Of a DNA stretch of 64,000 nt, positions 36,150-47,900 are shown piece after piece. The notes beneath the pieces are model-generated. The model did not search any database. It was not told the DNA's origin and was given only the letters and a program-made list of their open reading frames with translations. Numbering within the stretch: the stretch's first letter is position 1; the number at the start of each line of letters is the position of its first letter. The DNA lies in assembly GCA_963930645.1 (NCBI GenBank), contig OZ005648.1, positions 273,220,403 through 273,284,402 of the forward strand, written 5' to 3'. The stretch is from Salticus scenicus (taxonomy: Eukaryota > Arthropoda > Arachnida > Araneae > Salticidae). The position numbers and the translations under genes are program-made.

Positions 36150-37741
36150 GAAGAGCTTGTTTCCAAAAGGCGTTAAGTCAAAATTTTCAAAAATTGACTT
36201 TTCAATGCAAAAGGTCGCAGCACACGTCTAACAATATATTTTCAATAAATAGAAGTTCCAAACAAAGTTTAGTCATAATGAAAACAGAAAGTGAAATTCG
36301 TGTTTTTTTCCAAAAAGAATTAAGTCACTAGTAAGTTTTGTGCCAAAAAGGATTAAGTCAAGTTTAACCAATTGTAGCGTGCCTTGAGATCACGTGGTTT
36401 GTCTGGCCTTGGGAGGAAAGACAAAAATAAGGAAAATAATGTTGTTGTAGATTGTCACATTGAGACAGTTTTTTTTTTTTTTTTTTTCCTCATAGAAAAA
36501 TATAAAGAGAGATTACTTATAACCTATATTATAATGTGTTTGTAAAATATTTTAATCTTGGTTTTGGAACCCCGAAAAAAAAACACATTTGTTCCTTTTC
36601 TATTAGGAATAATATACAAACGAATTTAGAAAAATGTACAGAAAAAAGAAAAGACCCTGTTAACCGAACTTTTGATTCATAAACACCGGAGCAAAAAATT
36701 TTATTCACTTTTAGGGGAAAAGCTTATAGGAGAAGGTGAAATTACAATATGCTTTGACTTGATGCAAAATCAGAAATACCAGACAAATAAAAATTATACC
36801 ATGTTAGGAATGCTTTCAGCAGGGGCTGCTCGAAAGGACCTCGCCTTCACATACTATTTACCAGTATATGTTCACTCCTACTTACCAGCACATAGAACAT
36901 TCGGCCGAGTGGAGACTAGTTTGAAGAAAGTGGATACAATTTTACTCTCCAATGAATATTTTGAACATCTCTCTAAGGTTGGAAATCTTTTCGAGTATAA
37001 GAAGCAGTGGAATATTTTAGATTGAAAAATTTTGCGTATAGTCATCTGAAAAAAAAAACAAGTTTTCGTGTTTTCAGAGGCAAAAGTCCTGGAAATTACG
37101 AAGCGGGGGGGAGGGGGGAGAGAACGTACTGTGGTTCGTTTTGCCGTCAGAAGATCCTGAAACAAACGGAAAAAATTCTCCTATAAGCCTCTTCTGAAAT
37201 AAAACCGAAACCAATATAAAACAAGAAAAAAAAAAAAAAATCAGATGTTTTGAAATTGCTTGAATCTTTGGGAATTAACAAAGTTTTTATTTTTATGAAC
37301 AATATTGCAACGATACACGTAGGGCTAACATAAGTGAAAATAATGATATCGATGATAGAGTATGTAAATGAAGATTTGTGGTAACTAACCAGCTTCCAAA
37401 AATTGTGCATCTAAAATTTTTGTGGTAATTACATGGAAAAAACAAAAACAGATTACTTTCAAATGGAAGTAAGTCAATTCATTTTGTAATTTGTTTGTGC
37501 CAAAAGGGCATAAGTCATAGTTTTGTTCCAAAAGGGGTTAAGTCATTTTTTCTTCTTTTTATTTCTCAATAACTATACTGTCAGGATTTTTTTAACCATA
37601 TAATTTAGTGTTACTATCATCCTTAGATTACTGGAAAAAATTATCTTTTCCTTAAATTCAATAATAAATCTTACATAACAAAATCGCGTTTTTTCAAGAA
37701 TGGAAAAAAGTGACTTAACGCCATTTGGAAACAAGCTCTTC
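36150..37741. mobile_element. 1.6-kb inverted-repeat element, DUF7869-like
   Basis: The ends are inverted: GAAGAGCTTGTTTCCAAAAG (36150-36169) against the reverse complement of 37722-37741, with homology continuing through GGCGTTAAGTCA, about 32 bp in all. The short duplication at the ends is at best attt. Subterminal relatives of CCAAAAAGGNTTAAGTCA occur inside each end (about 36315, 36343; 37499, 37527), which looks like repeated transposase-binding sites. The only coding remnant (36672-37025) carries DUF7869-like motifs. I know of no named family with these ends. Confidence 0.65.
36672..37025 (+). pseudogene. Collapsed DUF7869-like protein
   Basis: 117-codon frame inside the 36150-37741 element. 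It reads ICFDLMQNQ near residue 28 and VHSYLPAHRTFGRVE near residue 67. In the arthropod DUF7869-type family, whose role is unknown but which is often transposon-linked, the corresponding signatures are a CFDLQ-type motif and a GHS-x-L/M-P-x-D-R-x-F-G motif, separated by roughly 100 more residues than here. I therefore infer an internal deletion and substitutions (GHS to VHS, DR to HR) and no function. The family assignment is from recognised motifs only; a chance match is unlikely but possible. Confidence 0.5.
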
Positions 37742-38798
37742 ATTTGTAGTCAATCATGTTCATACAAGTATCATAAATGTTATTTTGAAATTGTCTGATA
37801 TATTTATGATCCTCAAAATGGACATTTATGCTCGATTTTGCCTTATTCTGCCATTTTAAGTAAATCGTAAATTCCACATAACTTACGAATTTTTTAAATT
37901 GGAAAATTCCTACACTATGGTACTCATGTCAGTATCCTAAATAATATTTCAAAAGTTGTCTGACATCTTTATGATTGAAATATACCTCAAGATTGACGTT
38001 TGTGTAAAATTTTGCCCTATTCTGTTATGATAAGAAATTCGTAAAATTCTAATAACTTACGAAATTTTTATATTGGAAAATTCATAGTGAATAATATTCA
38101 TGCCAGTATCCTAAATAATATTTCTAAATTAGTCTGAGATCTTTACGATGAAAATATCCCTAAAAATTGACGTTTATTTGAAATTTTGTCCTACTCTGCC
38201 ATGTTAAGAATTTCGTAAATATTCAATAACTTGTGAATTTTTTTTTAAGTAGCATGTTTATAGTAACTGATGTTCATTCCGGCATCAAAACGGATATTTT
38301 AAAACTGGTCTGACATTTTTACAGCAAAAAGTTTTCATTTAATGCACGTTTAAATAAAATTTTGGCCTATTCTCCCATGATAAGAAAATCGTAAATTTCG
38401 AATAACTTACGAAGTTTTTTAATTCGAATGTTGCAAGTAAATAGGGTTCTTGCCAGTGTCTAAAGTAATATTTTAAAGCTGGTCTGACCTCTCTGCGATC
38501 ATTTGTTCGTGAGATATCGTGTAAACAGACTAACAAACTAACGGACTAACGGACGGACCCACTAACGGACTGACCCACTAACAGACACCCTACAGACAGA
38601 CACCATACAAATTTTGTCATTTTCGGATTCCTCACACCTGAAACCGTGTAGAAAAGTAAAAAAACCGAGGTCGAAAATTTTCACGATTACCTAAGTTCCC
38701 CATACCTATAGTATGATGGGGAACTAATAATCAATTTGTCTTTACCGATATTTCTAAACTGTAATAAAAATTGCAAATTTATAATACAAATTCTTATA

Positions 38799-39230
38799 CT
38801 AGCAGACTGTGCCCGTTTCGTTGGTCACTATATTTAAATGAATTTTCAAAAGAAATGAATCACTATTTATTTTCATACAATCTTATAAGTAAAAACTTAA
38901 AAAAAAAAAAAAAAAGCCAAATCGCTCTAGGCCTTGTTTCGGGTAACCGCTGATAAGGCAGCTTCATTTGCGTCAGCACTACATCGGGTCCAGGTTCTCA
39001 ATACCTGCAGAAATATTTTTTTCTAGGCACTTCAGTTTGGGTGCTTATCGACTACAAGTGGATCTGTTATTCTTTAAAAACTGCGATTTTACAGATGTCT
39101 GTGTATCAGCATGTAATATTTTGGTTTTTGAACCATATATTTTTATAGCCCTCGTTCTTTACACTATATTACCATTTGATTCCAACCAATACTATAATAA
39201 ATAAAAGATAATGTAGATTTTTCTTTTAAA
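38799..39230 (-). mobile_element. Helitron 3'-end copy, 5' end not found
   Basis: CTAG at 38799-38802 preceded by A, followed by CAGACTGTGCCCGTTTCG, the terminal-hairpin block of the family. 38920-39220 is shared with 5540-5760. I could not place the TC end. Confidence 0.5.
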
Positions 39231-39798
39231 AATAATTAAACAAATGAAAAACAAATAAATTTTAATTCAACTTAAAAAATAAAAAGTTGCTTTATTATAA
39301 ATGTTACTATACTATAAATTTTATATGTGTGTTTTTATTACATTTTATTACATATTTGCGTTCATCTATTTATTTTTTCTTTAATATTTCATAGAGTTTT
39401 AATTTCTGGGAGTGTCCTGTAAAAAGAGAAATAAATTTTATGCCAATAATCTGGTCATAAATAAGGCGTAAAAAATGACGAATGAATGGGATATTCTGGT
39501 CGTTAAACTGTAGTTTGTAGGTGCAAAATACATTTAATGACTGCTAATTTAGCACTTTTTTTTATACCAATTATGTATTTTATGTTACATTATTATTTAT
39601 GAAAATTAGGGCTGTGCCGATTCATCGATTAATCGGTTAATCGATCAATGATTAGTCCCGATCAAATTTTTTAATCGAGTTAATCGGTCTGATTAATTCG
39701 ATTAAAAATTTTCAAAATTCGATTAAAATTTCAAACTACGAATTAAAATGCTGAACGAAAATAAAAATTTAAAATGCTGTTCTAACAACAAAATATTG
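39231..39798. repeat. GATTAATCG-rich hAT-like end
   Basis: 39606-39740 opens TAGGGCTGTGCCGATTCATC and repeats GATTAATCG/CGATTAATCGG motifs. A second end of this type (AGGGGTGGGAATCGATTAAC on the minus strand, 63560-63650) faces it. Similar ends are found on hAT-like elements, but no TSD was established. The remaining stretch (39231-39605) is plain AT-rich DNA. Confidence 0.4.
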
Positions 39799-40026
39799 CC
39801 TCATCAGTGGCCGAGCGGTTCTGCGTTCAAAGCTAGAAGATGGAAAGTGCCAGTTTCGATTCCAGGTCGCACTGGTCGACCTATTCGTTCGGAATTTTCT
39901 GTGATTTTCTCAAAAACTTCTGCAAACACGTGTTAGAACCACTCAGAAAGGCTCCCACAAAGGGCATTCCATCAATAGTCCTAATAACCTTGTGAAGTCA
40001 GTTGATCTTAATCTCAAACAAACACA
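39799..40026 (+). mobile_element. tRNA-derived SINE, diverged full-length copy
   Basis: Same structure and length as 3088-3313: box A-like GTGGCCGAGCGG, box B-like TTTCGATTCC, body with AGAAAGGCTCC and a CAAACAAACAC tail. It differs from that copy at many positions, so it is old. Confidence 0.8.
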
Positions 40027-40142
40027 CTCTTATAAATTATTTTTTCACATATTATTCACATATACTTCACGTAAGATCAAGTTTAGATCCCGAAAATTTC
40101 AACGTGCTTGTGTGTTTAATGAATTGCTTAAAATAGTATTTT

Positions 40143-41000
40143 TACTTTCGAACACTATAGTGAGGAAAGTATTGTAATCATGTCAAAAATCCGAATTTGA
40201 GATTTTGATATTTCTATACGTTTCGAAGTCCCCTGAGTCCGTTTTAACTATTTTTACAATGATGTATGTATGTGTGTATGTATGTGTGTATACGTATGTG
40301 GTTATGTGTGTGTGTGTGTATGTGTGTGAGTGAACACGCTAGCATCTAAACGCTTTGTTCGAATAAGCTGAAAGATGGTACGTATATTGTAAATCACCAT
40401 AGTACGAATCTTATTGATTTTGGTGAATTTAGCACTTATAATTTTTTTACAGGGACACCAGGAAAAATTCTTTATCATTATGGTCTATGGGGCCAAATTT
40501 TTAAAAATGCGATAACGTCTAAACGCTTCATTAATCTGAGCAAAAAATTTGTACACATGTTATAGGTCACAGTTGCACGAACTGTATAGATTTTGGTGAA
40601 TTTAGCACTTACGGTTTTTTTACAGGGGCACAAAGAAAAATTCTTTATCATTATGGCCTATGGGGCCAAATTTTTAAAAGTGTCATAGCGTCCAAACGCC
40701 TTATTAATCTGAGCAAAAGATTTGTACATATGTTATAAGTCACAGTGGCATCAATTGTATGGATTTTGGTGAATTTAGCACTTACAGTTTTTTTACAGGG
40801 GCACAAAGAAAAATTCTTTATCATTATGGCCTATGGAACCAAATTTTTAAAAGTGCGATAGCATCTAAACGCCTTATTCAATTGAGCTGAAAATTTATAT
40901 GAATGTTATAAATCACTATTTCATTAATTATAAGCATTTTGGTGAATCTAGTTTTTATAGGTTTTTACAGGGACACAACGAAAAATTCTTTATCGTTATG
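40143..41000 (+). repeat. Hairpin, microsatellite and 173-bp array module
   Basis: Order: hairpin TACTTTC (40143-40149) ... GAAAGTA (40165-40171) enclosing the palindrome CACTATAGTG, about 80 bp of unique DNA, a TGTATGTGTG microsatellite (40260-40330), then four to five tandem units of about 173 bp marked by TTCTTTATCATTATGG (near 40467, 40641, 40813, 40986). An inverted copy of the last unit and its flank lies at 63725-64000. Confidence 0.75.
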
Positions 41001-41702
41001 ATCCATGGGCTCAAAGTTCAGTAGCGTTAAATAAAACATTGTGTAATAGATGGAGAAAAATACTCAAACACTCTATTATGGTTTTCTCTCTTTTGTTTGT
41101 TTAACAACTCCTCTTTCTTTACTTTATCTACAAAACTGTTAATTACTCAATATTCGGAAAGTCGAGTGGAGTCACTCCAGATTTTTTTTTTTTTTTACGA
41201 CCTGTTGTGTAATATTTGAAAATAAACATGTAGGTGTGTTTCATCCTGATCCTCCATAAAAAAAGTGAGTGTAATTTAAATTATTTAATGTTTATAAGGC
41301 ATTTTTAATTATGTTTATTATTATTATATATATCAGTAGTTAAGTGGTAGCAGTACTAAATATCCTGATTAAATATCTTCACAATTAAATCTAAGTTTAA
41401 CAGGAAATGTGTTTCATTAAAAAAAAAAAAAAAAAAAAATCTACAAATGCTCAGTCCCGTACGAGTATTTGCAGTTCCCTTTCGAAGTGTTGTATTATCT
41501 TCGAAGTTAAAATAGTTTTTCACTCATTAGAAAAAATTTAGAGGTTTTCTATTTTCATTATTTATTTTGCGTATTTATTATTATTTTTATTTGTTGTTTA
41601 AGAAACTAGTTAAATTAATATCTATATATCATTTTTATGGTCTGTTGTGTATACTATCTGAAAAATAAATAAATAAAAATAATATATATATATATATATA
41701 TA
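41001..41702. other. Non-coding flank of the Tc1-like relic
   Basis: 41001-41195 is repeated inverted at 63725-63930 (TTTTGTTTGTTTAACAAC, CTGTTAATTACTCAATRTTC). The remainder is AT-rich with A runs and a (TA)n tract (41683-41702) at the edge of the Tc1-like element. Confidence 0.5.
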
Positions 41703-41714
41703 CATACTAAGCGA

Positions 41715-41753
<39 letters not shown>

Positions 41754-41926
41754 GCACTTGGATGTTTTCCTTTTCACCTTCTACAACTGCCAATTTTATT
41801 GTTTAAAAAACAAATTTTCGAATAGATTTTATTATTTTGTCCTCCACATACACTTTAGCTTTGAGTCCAGTGTTAAAAACAAAATTCGATTGTCAGGAAA
41901 ATTGTAATTTTAGAAATTTTTCAAAA

Positions 41927-42635
41927 ATGGTAAGAATAAGACAGTTAACGATGCCACAAAAAGTATTAATTTTTGAATGAAAATCAAAAAATATTTTAAT
42001 ACGTGAGATGACAAAATAATTAAATGTTAACGAAATATTGGTAAAAGGGTTTTTAGCAAGATATAAAATATTTGGCCGTTTAAACTGGAAATTTGACTTT
42101 AGGCGGCCATGTTGCTCACCCAAGCGAGATGACCGTAAGTGACAAAGCCATTGCTTATAAAATCGGTTTGTATTACATTTAGAACATAAAAGAGATTTAG
42201 AAAAAAGTGTTTAGCAGCATAATTTCTTTAACTACAGTGCAGCAACTATTGAACAAACCAGGTTTAAATAACAGAAAATTTTTAAAAATTCCGTTCTTTG
42301 TGAAGAATATTAGAAAAACAAGACTTCAGATGGCTAAAAAAATTAAAAAATGACTAGTTTAATTACTGCGCTGAACTGGTTCTCTCTGATGAGTCAAGTT
42401 TAACTTATTTCGAGCTAAAGAAAACAAGCAGATCTGACAACGAAAATATGACCGACTTAATGAAAATCGCACTTTTAAAATAGTGACACATTATCCGTAC
42501 ATTATGGTACGGAGGTGCATAACTTTCAAACAGTCGGGCAAATTTTGATGCTCAAGGGATCAATTAACTCGAAATAAAACACAGTTTTCATAAAAGTGGT
42601 GCCTAACCAACTATTTTGTAGGTATCTTGGACATT
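41927..42635 (+). pseudogene. Tc1 transposase relic, N-terminal part
   Basis: From ATG at 41927 the frame starts with MVRIRQLT and continues, through several stops and frame changes, with a helix-turn-helix-like stretch ending in FLARYK, the paired-type DNA-binding start of Tc1 transposases. Around 42385 it reads VLSDESS, corresponding to the second catalytic Asp region of the DDE core. A THYPYIMV block near 42485 corresponds to the VMVWG region. Multiple stops show long inactivity. The Polinton begins at 42636. Confidence 0.65.
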
Positions 42636-42769
42636 AGTAGTGTAAAAAGGATAGTTCACCTGCACGGTGGAGGCGTAGAGGCGTATTGAGGCGTAGGGTG
42701 GTGGCGCGCCACCACCCTTACACCTCTACGCCTCCACCGTGCAGGTCAACGTCTCCTTTTTACACTACT
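42636..42769. repeat. 134-bp terminal palindrome, left end
   Basis: Mirror arms from the tip inward: 16 perfect bp (AGTAGTGTAAAAAGGA / TCCTTTTTACACTACT), a short mismatch, 23 perfect bp (from CCTGCACGG... to ...CCGTGCAGG), an asymmetric bulge (14 against 5 nt), then a perfect 22-bp centre containing GGCGCGCC (42703-42710). It could extrude as a cruciform or fold as a hairpin. Confidence 0.95.
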
Positions 42770-42792
42770 TAGTCATCATCTTGGACGAGGGG

Positions 42793-42915
42793 GTGTTGCC
42801 ACCGGAAGAATAGAAACTTTTAGAGCGTTGCCACCGGAAGAATAGAAACTTTTAGAGCGTTGCCACCGGAAGAATAAAAAACTTTACGTTGCCACCGGAA
42901 GAATAGAAACTTTGG
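42793..42915. repeat. 32-bp subrepeats in left TIR, four copies
   Basis: GTTGCCACCGGAAGAATAGA plus AACTTTTAGAGC and shortened variants, four in tandem. The right TIR has three (60513-60593). Confidence 0.9.
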
Positions 42916-43049
42916 ATATCATCTTGGATGAGGTTTGGTGGTGCCATCTATAGGGAATTTTGAGGAGTTAGATTTATTTTCCTAAATTTCGGACTTTGTA
43001 TTTTTTTTTTCATAATTTCGGGGACTTCAAAATTTTTTCGAAGTTTTGC

Positions 43050-43411
43050 GGGAAGTGAGATGACGTCACGATCTTTTGGGACTTAACCTGAAAAGAGATA
43101 CATACAAAATTTACAATTAGAGAAATAAGTGAAAGGAAAATGTATAGAAAAAAGTTAGAAAGAGAATACAAATTTAAGAAAAAAGGTAGAAAGAATAAAG
43201 TTAGAAAAAAGAGAAGAGAGAGAAAGAAAGAGTTCACCTTGAGCGCCTGGGAGACTGCCCTCCCGAGGCCCTGCGGTGCCCCTTTTCACTCCGTAGAGCA
43301 AAGCGGGAGTTAGTTCCTTTAAAAAAAAAAAAAAATAAAAATAAATAAAAAATGTCAACCTGAAGAACTCATCACATAGTTTTCTGAGGTTGTCTTCAAA
43401 GCATGGGTTCA
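43050..43411. other. Polinton subterminal non-coding
   Basis: No gene seen. Contains TGACGTCA near 43061, a purine-rich GAAAG/GAGAG stretch (43085-43225), a GC-rich block around CTGCCCTCCCGAGGCCCTGCG, and an A run at 43320. Confidence 0.55.
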
Positions 43412-44897
43412 GACAATCTTCATAGGTGCGAAACAATTTCAAATATATACAGGATGCAGAAACAATCTACATAGGTGCAGAAACAATTGATATATACAGG
43501 ATGCAGGAACAATTAAAAAATATATACAGGATGCAGGAGCAATCTTCATAGATGCAGAAACAATTGATATATACAGGGTGCAGGAACAATCTTCATGGAT
43601 GCAGAAACAATTGATATATACAGGGTGCAGAAACAATCTTCATAGGTGCAGAAACAATTTAAAATATATACAGGGTGCAGGAACAATCTTCATGGATGCA
43701 GAAATAATTGATATATACAGGGTGCAGGAACAATCTTCATAGGTGCGAAACAATTGATATATACAGGATGCAGGAACAATCTTCATGGATGCAGAAACAA
43801 TTGATATATACAGGGTGCAGGAACAATCTTCATAGGTGCGAAACAATTTAAAATATATACAGGATGCAGAAACAATCTTCATGGATGCAGAAACAATTGA
43901 TATATACAGGGTGCAGGAACAATCTTCATAGGTGCGAAACAATTTAAAATATATACAGGATGCAGGAACAATCTTCATAGGTGCGAAACAATTTAAAATA
44001 TATACAGGATGCAGGAACAATCTTCATGGTTGCAGAAACAATTGATATATACAGGATGCAGGAACAATCTTCATGGATGCAGAAACAATTGATATATACA
44101 GGGTGCAGGAACAATCTTCATAGGTGCGAAACAATTTAAAATATATACAGGATGCAGAAACAATCTTCATGGATGCAGAAACAATTGATATAGACAGGGT
44201 GCAGGACTAATCTTCATAGGTGCGAAACAATTTAAAATATATACAGGATGCAGGAACAATCTTCATAGGTGCGAAACAATTTAAAATATATACAGGATGC
44301 AGGAACAATCTTCATGGTTGCAGAAACAATTGATATATACAGGGTGCAGGAACAATCTTCATAGGTGCGAAACAATTTAAAATATATACAGGATGCAGGA
44401 ACAATCTTCATAGGTGCGAAACAATTTAAAATATATACAGGATGCAGGAACAATCTTCATGGTTGCAGAAACAATTGATATATACAGGGTGCAGGAACAA
44501 TCTTCATAGGTGCGAAACAATTTAAAATATATACAGGGTGCAGGAACAATCTTCATAGGTGCGAAACAATTTAAAATATATACAGGATGCAGGAACAATC
44601 TTCATAGGTGCGAAACAATTTAAAATATATACAGGGTGCAGGAATAATCTTCATAGGTGCGAAACAATTTAAAATATATACAGGATGCAGGAACAATCTT
44701 CATAGGTGCGAAACAATTGATATATACAGGGTGCAGGAACAATCTTCATAGGTGCGAAACAATCTGTACAATTTTCATAGATGCGAAACAAAATTCATAG
44801 GTGCGAAACAATCTGTACAATTTTCATAGATGCGAAACAAAATTCATAGGTGCGAAACAATTTAAAAATATATACAAGGTGCAGGAACAATATATAC
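43412..44897 (-). repeat. 47/49-bp minisatellite downstream of polB
   Basis: About 30 tandem units with two subtypes: 49 bp (ACAGGATGCAGGAACAATCT then TCATAGGTGCGAAACAATTT then AAAATATAT) and 47 bp (with TCATGGATGCAGAAACAATT then GATATAT). They alternate in higher-order blocks. The last units (44700-44880) are rearranged. Frames through it encode a CIYFKLFRTYEDC repeat, an artefact of the array. It occupies the 3' flank of the polymerase gene inside the Polinton. Confidence 0.9.
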
Positions 44898-44908
44898 AAA
44901 AATTTTCA

Positions 44909-47900
44909 CTATGGATGCTGCGGTATTCTGTAATGGTCATAAGCCAGACTGGTGATTCCATCATCTAGCAGATACCTCTTGTCATCAAAAGGAGATAAAC
45001 ACTTTTTGTTTTGATTAACTGTATAGAGTTGATGACGTTCTTGTAGGATTCTGGTTTGTTGCTCATACGTGGCTATCTCCTTTTGCAGGCATTCTTGATA
45101 GTCTTGAACACTTAATTTTTTCCTTACGATGCAGGTTGATATGCCTTTTGCTGTCTTCTTTTCACCACCAGCTGACTGTATGGCATACATTTTTGGCTTT
45201 AATCCAATGAATTTGTAGGCAGCTTGACTGTGGAGTTCGTCTTTAAACTTTCCAAGGACCTTTTTGTTAGTTGTAGAATATAGCGGATGATTTTCTGGAT
45301 ACTCTGAGAAGTCAAAATGATGCTGATCTTCCTTCATATCTTGATACATGTCTGCTGTCTGGATACAGTACGTCAAGGAGTCTGTATCCGTGAACAACAA
45401 AGTTGCACGACTTTCATACTTTTTCATAACGAAATTGTAGTGAAAGTCGTACATGAGCAACTTTGCTAATTCAAGGATACAGAAACCCACGTATATTGGC
45501 CTATTCATCAGGATGGTGGGTTTTGTTCTCTCCACAGCTACGAGGTTATTGCAAAATTCTTTAAAAGTTGTGAAATTCGGTGATGCAACTAATTTTTGGG
45601 CTCTGACTTCATTGTTACACAGTTCTATGTTACGACGTTTTCTCAAATTTTCGATGGTCTTTCCATAGACGCTATTGTTCAACAGTTTAAAGAAATCTTT
45701 CTCAAAGCTGTTCTTTGCAGATTTTCGTTTATCTGTGTTGAAGTCTACATACTTTTTAAGCCAGGGTGCTTGTCGAAATTTCAAAACCTTGTTCACTTTT
45801 AATAGCTTCATTCCGAGTTTTAGGTATAACTGTAGATTTCTGTAATGTACAACATACTCTGATTTATTGTGAAGGTTTGGAATGAGTTTGGGTGTTCCTG
45901 AATACTTTTGGTTCTGCAACAAGGACTTGGCATAGGTGGAGAGCATTTCTTCTGTCACGGTCATTCTTTCAGGTGCAAGTGGGTAGCTATTGTGGAGGTC
46001 ATGCAGATTTGTCGGGTACTCCAAATTCACTTCAAAAATGAAGCCTTCAGCTGCATCTTCGGGTATGTTCATGATGAAATCTTCAGTAATGTTAGAGGGG
46101 TCCATCCATTGAAACTTGCCATAAGGCATGTACTGGGACATAGCCCAACCGTAAAGGTTGTTCGCATCCCAGTACATGATATAACTAGAGGGCTTACTTG
46201 AGTCGTAGTGAGGAGTGTGCGGGTTGTTTGCAACAGCGAAACGGTGTGAAATCTGCGACACACCCCCGCGCACCCCTTTTTCAATAAACAGCAGCATGTT
46301 GATATCCGTAAGCAGCTCTAGCTTAACATCAGTCATCTTCAGACAGGCTTGCCAGGACAGTCCAGGAGAGGTGTATAAATGAGCAGCATCGATGTTGTAA
46401 TAGTGTAAGCAAAGACTTCTAAAATTTTGGAAGACATCGGCAAGGAGTAAAACATCTGTCTTCACATACAGGTCATGATACTCGCCGAGGTTTCTTATCT
46501 GGAAGACTTCCCATATGTTTTTTGCATGTTGATAATCAGATTCTTCGACGGCTTCGTTCGTAAGAGAGTTGAAAAACGCTGATGGAGGCGGCAACACTGT
46601 TTCTTGGAATTTATCAAATCCAGTAATGTAGTCATAGGGGTATACTCCTTTTCTGGTGAGGAGACTTAGATCGGTACTTGAATTAAACTGGTCTTTTAGA
46701 ATATTAAACTGGGTAATATCCAAATTCTTCACCAACTTTTCTAACGAAGCAGGCAAAAATTGGAAGGAGTCAAGAAAGACGAGTTGTACAGGACTGTCAG
46801 GTTTCTTCAAAGTGAATGATATATATTTTTCTAACGTTGTTGCGATAACTTGTATCTGATGGTCTTGAAAATGGCCTAATTCTGTCATAATATGGTGGGC
46901 ATCATAATTCTTCAAGTTGTGGAAAACCACGGGAATCTTCATAGGCTGCTTAAAATTAAGGTTGCAGCTAGCATGGGCGGCACCTCTAAAAACTCCAGTT
47001 TCGTGATTGTGATCCCGAACTTTAATGCATCCAGGTAACAGGGGTTGAAGACATATGCTGCACCTTGTAGCATTTTGGAACACCTCCTCTTCTTGGGCAG
47101 AGAGCTTCATAGGCTTAATTTCTCGTAGTTTGTCTTCAAGGATATCTTTTTCCATGATGATATTTTCCAGAAAATGCTTAACTGCATTTTCTCCTCGATA
47201 GCTAAAGATAGGCTTCACGGCTTTACCATCAGACCCTACGATTACATAAGCGTAACCGCAGGGTGTATGACGGGCTGTATGTTGCAGGTAGGAGTTTGAT
47301 GAGGATGGAGCAGCTGATGCAATAGGTTCTAACAAACTTTCAAAGTCTGCATAGATGATATAGCTGATAGGGTGTTGAAGGTGGGTTCCCGTGAACTCTA
47401 GTATATTTTTCTCCTTAGAAGGCATCTCAATGGCTTGGGCAGTGTGTTTTTTGCAGTTTGTTTCATGATCTTTTAACAAAAGTTCTGTTGAAAAACCATG
47501 CAGGCACCTATAACAATAATACTGTTTGCCATAGTGTTTTGTGCGGTCTCCCATCAATCTGGAAAAGTTCCGGATTAAACAATAGTGGTGAGCACGTTCC
47601 TCGTTCGCAAGGAGTAATAAGTTGATAGCTTCAACATCTTCTACTTCGGAAATTCTTAGAATGGTCACTTTAGAGTTTTCGTAGCCGAAGACGTTGATTC
47701 TAAGATTGTTCAGGTTTTCTATGAGGCCTATTTTTGAGATGGGAACAGGGTACTGAACATTACCCATCTTGATTTCCTCTTCATGAGGTAAATAGTGGGA
47801 GACTCGTTCGGGATTTCTTGTGTAGTCTAAATTCAGTTTGTATGCTAGCAGGCACCATAGGAAGCACTTGTTATCTCTGTTCTGTATATTTAAGATGGCT

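Larger units (their letters stand above)
35820..38724 (-). mobile_element. Minisatellite-rich element with terminal hairpin
   Basis: The right border is a hairpin GTTCCCCATACC...GGTATG-type stem (38695-38724). Reading inward on the minus strand there is a CCTCGG..TTT block, a CTGTCTGT-type microsatellite with GTTAGTGGGTC repeats (38525-38610), then tandem units of about 175 bp marked by CTTACGAA boxes (about 38409, 38231, 38057, 37882, and 36122 beyond an insertion). The left border (CTCTGCTCAGTTCCCCATCAT, about 35833) repeats the hairpin half. No ORF of its own. A separate 1.6-kb inverted-repeat element (36150-37741) has inserted into one unit. Confidence 0.6.
42636..43049. repeat. Polinton left terminal inverted repeat
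   Basis: About 414 bp matching the reverse complement of 60374-60752. The two differ mainly by one extra 32-bp subrepeat here, plus scattered substitutions in the inner 60 bp. The outer 134 bp is itself a palindrome. Confidence 0.93.

Noticed and set aside
43200..43330. GC-rich block in the Polinton flank as a gene exon
   Set aside because: Frames are short and unsupported; no splice consensus linking to another exon.
43439..44598. Several minus-strand frames encoding CIYFKLFRTYEDC repeats
   Set aside because: They are translations of the 47/49-bp minisatellite; the frame changes with unit subtype and there is no domain.
43412..44897. CRISPR-like array
   Set aside because: Units are contiguous variants of one sequence without unique spacers, in a eukaryotic genome.
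45453..46859. Plus-strand frames opposite the polymerase
   Set aside because: Antisense shadows of a gene with strong motif support on the minus strand.
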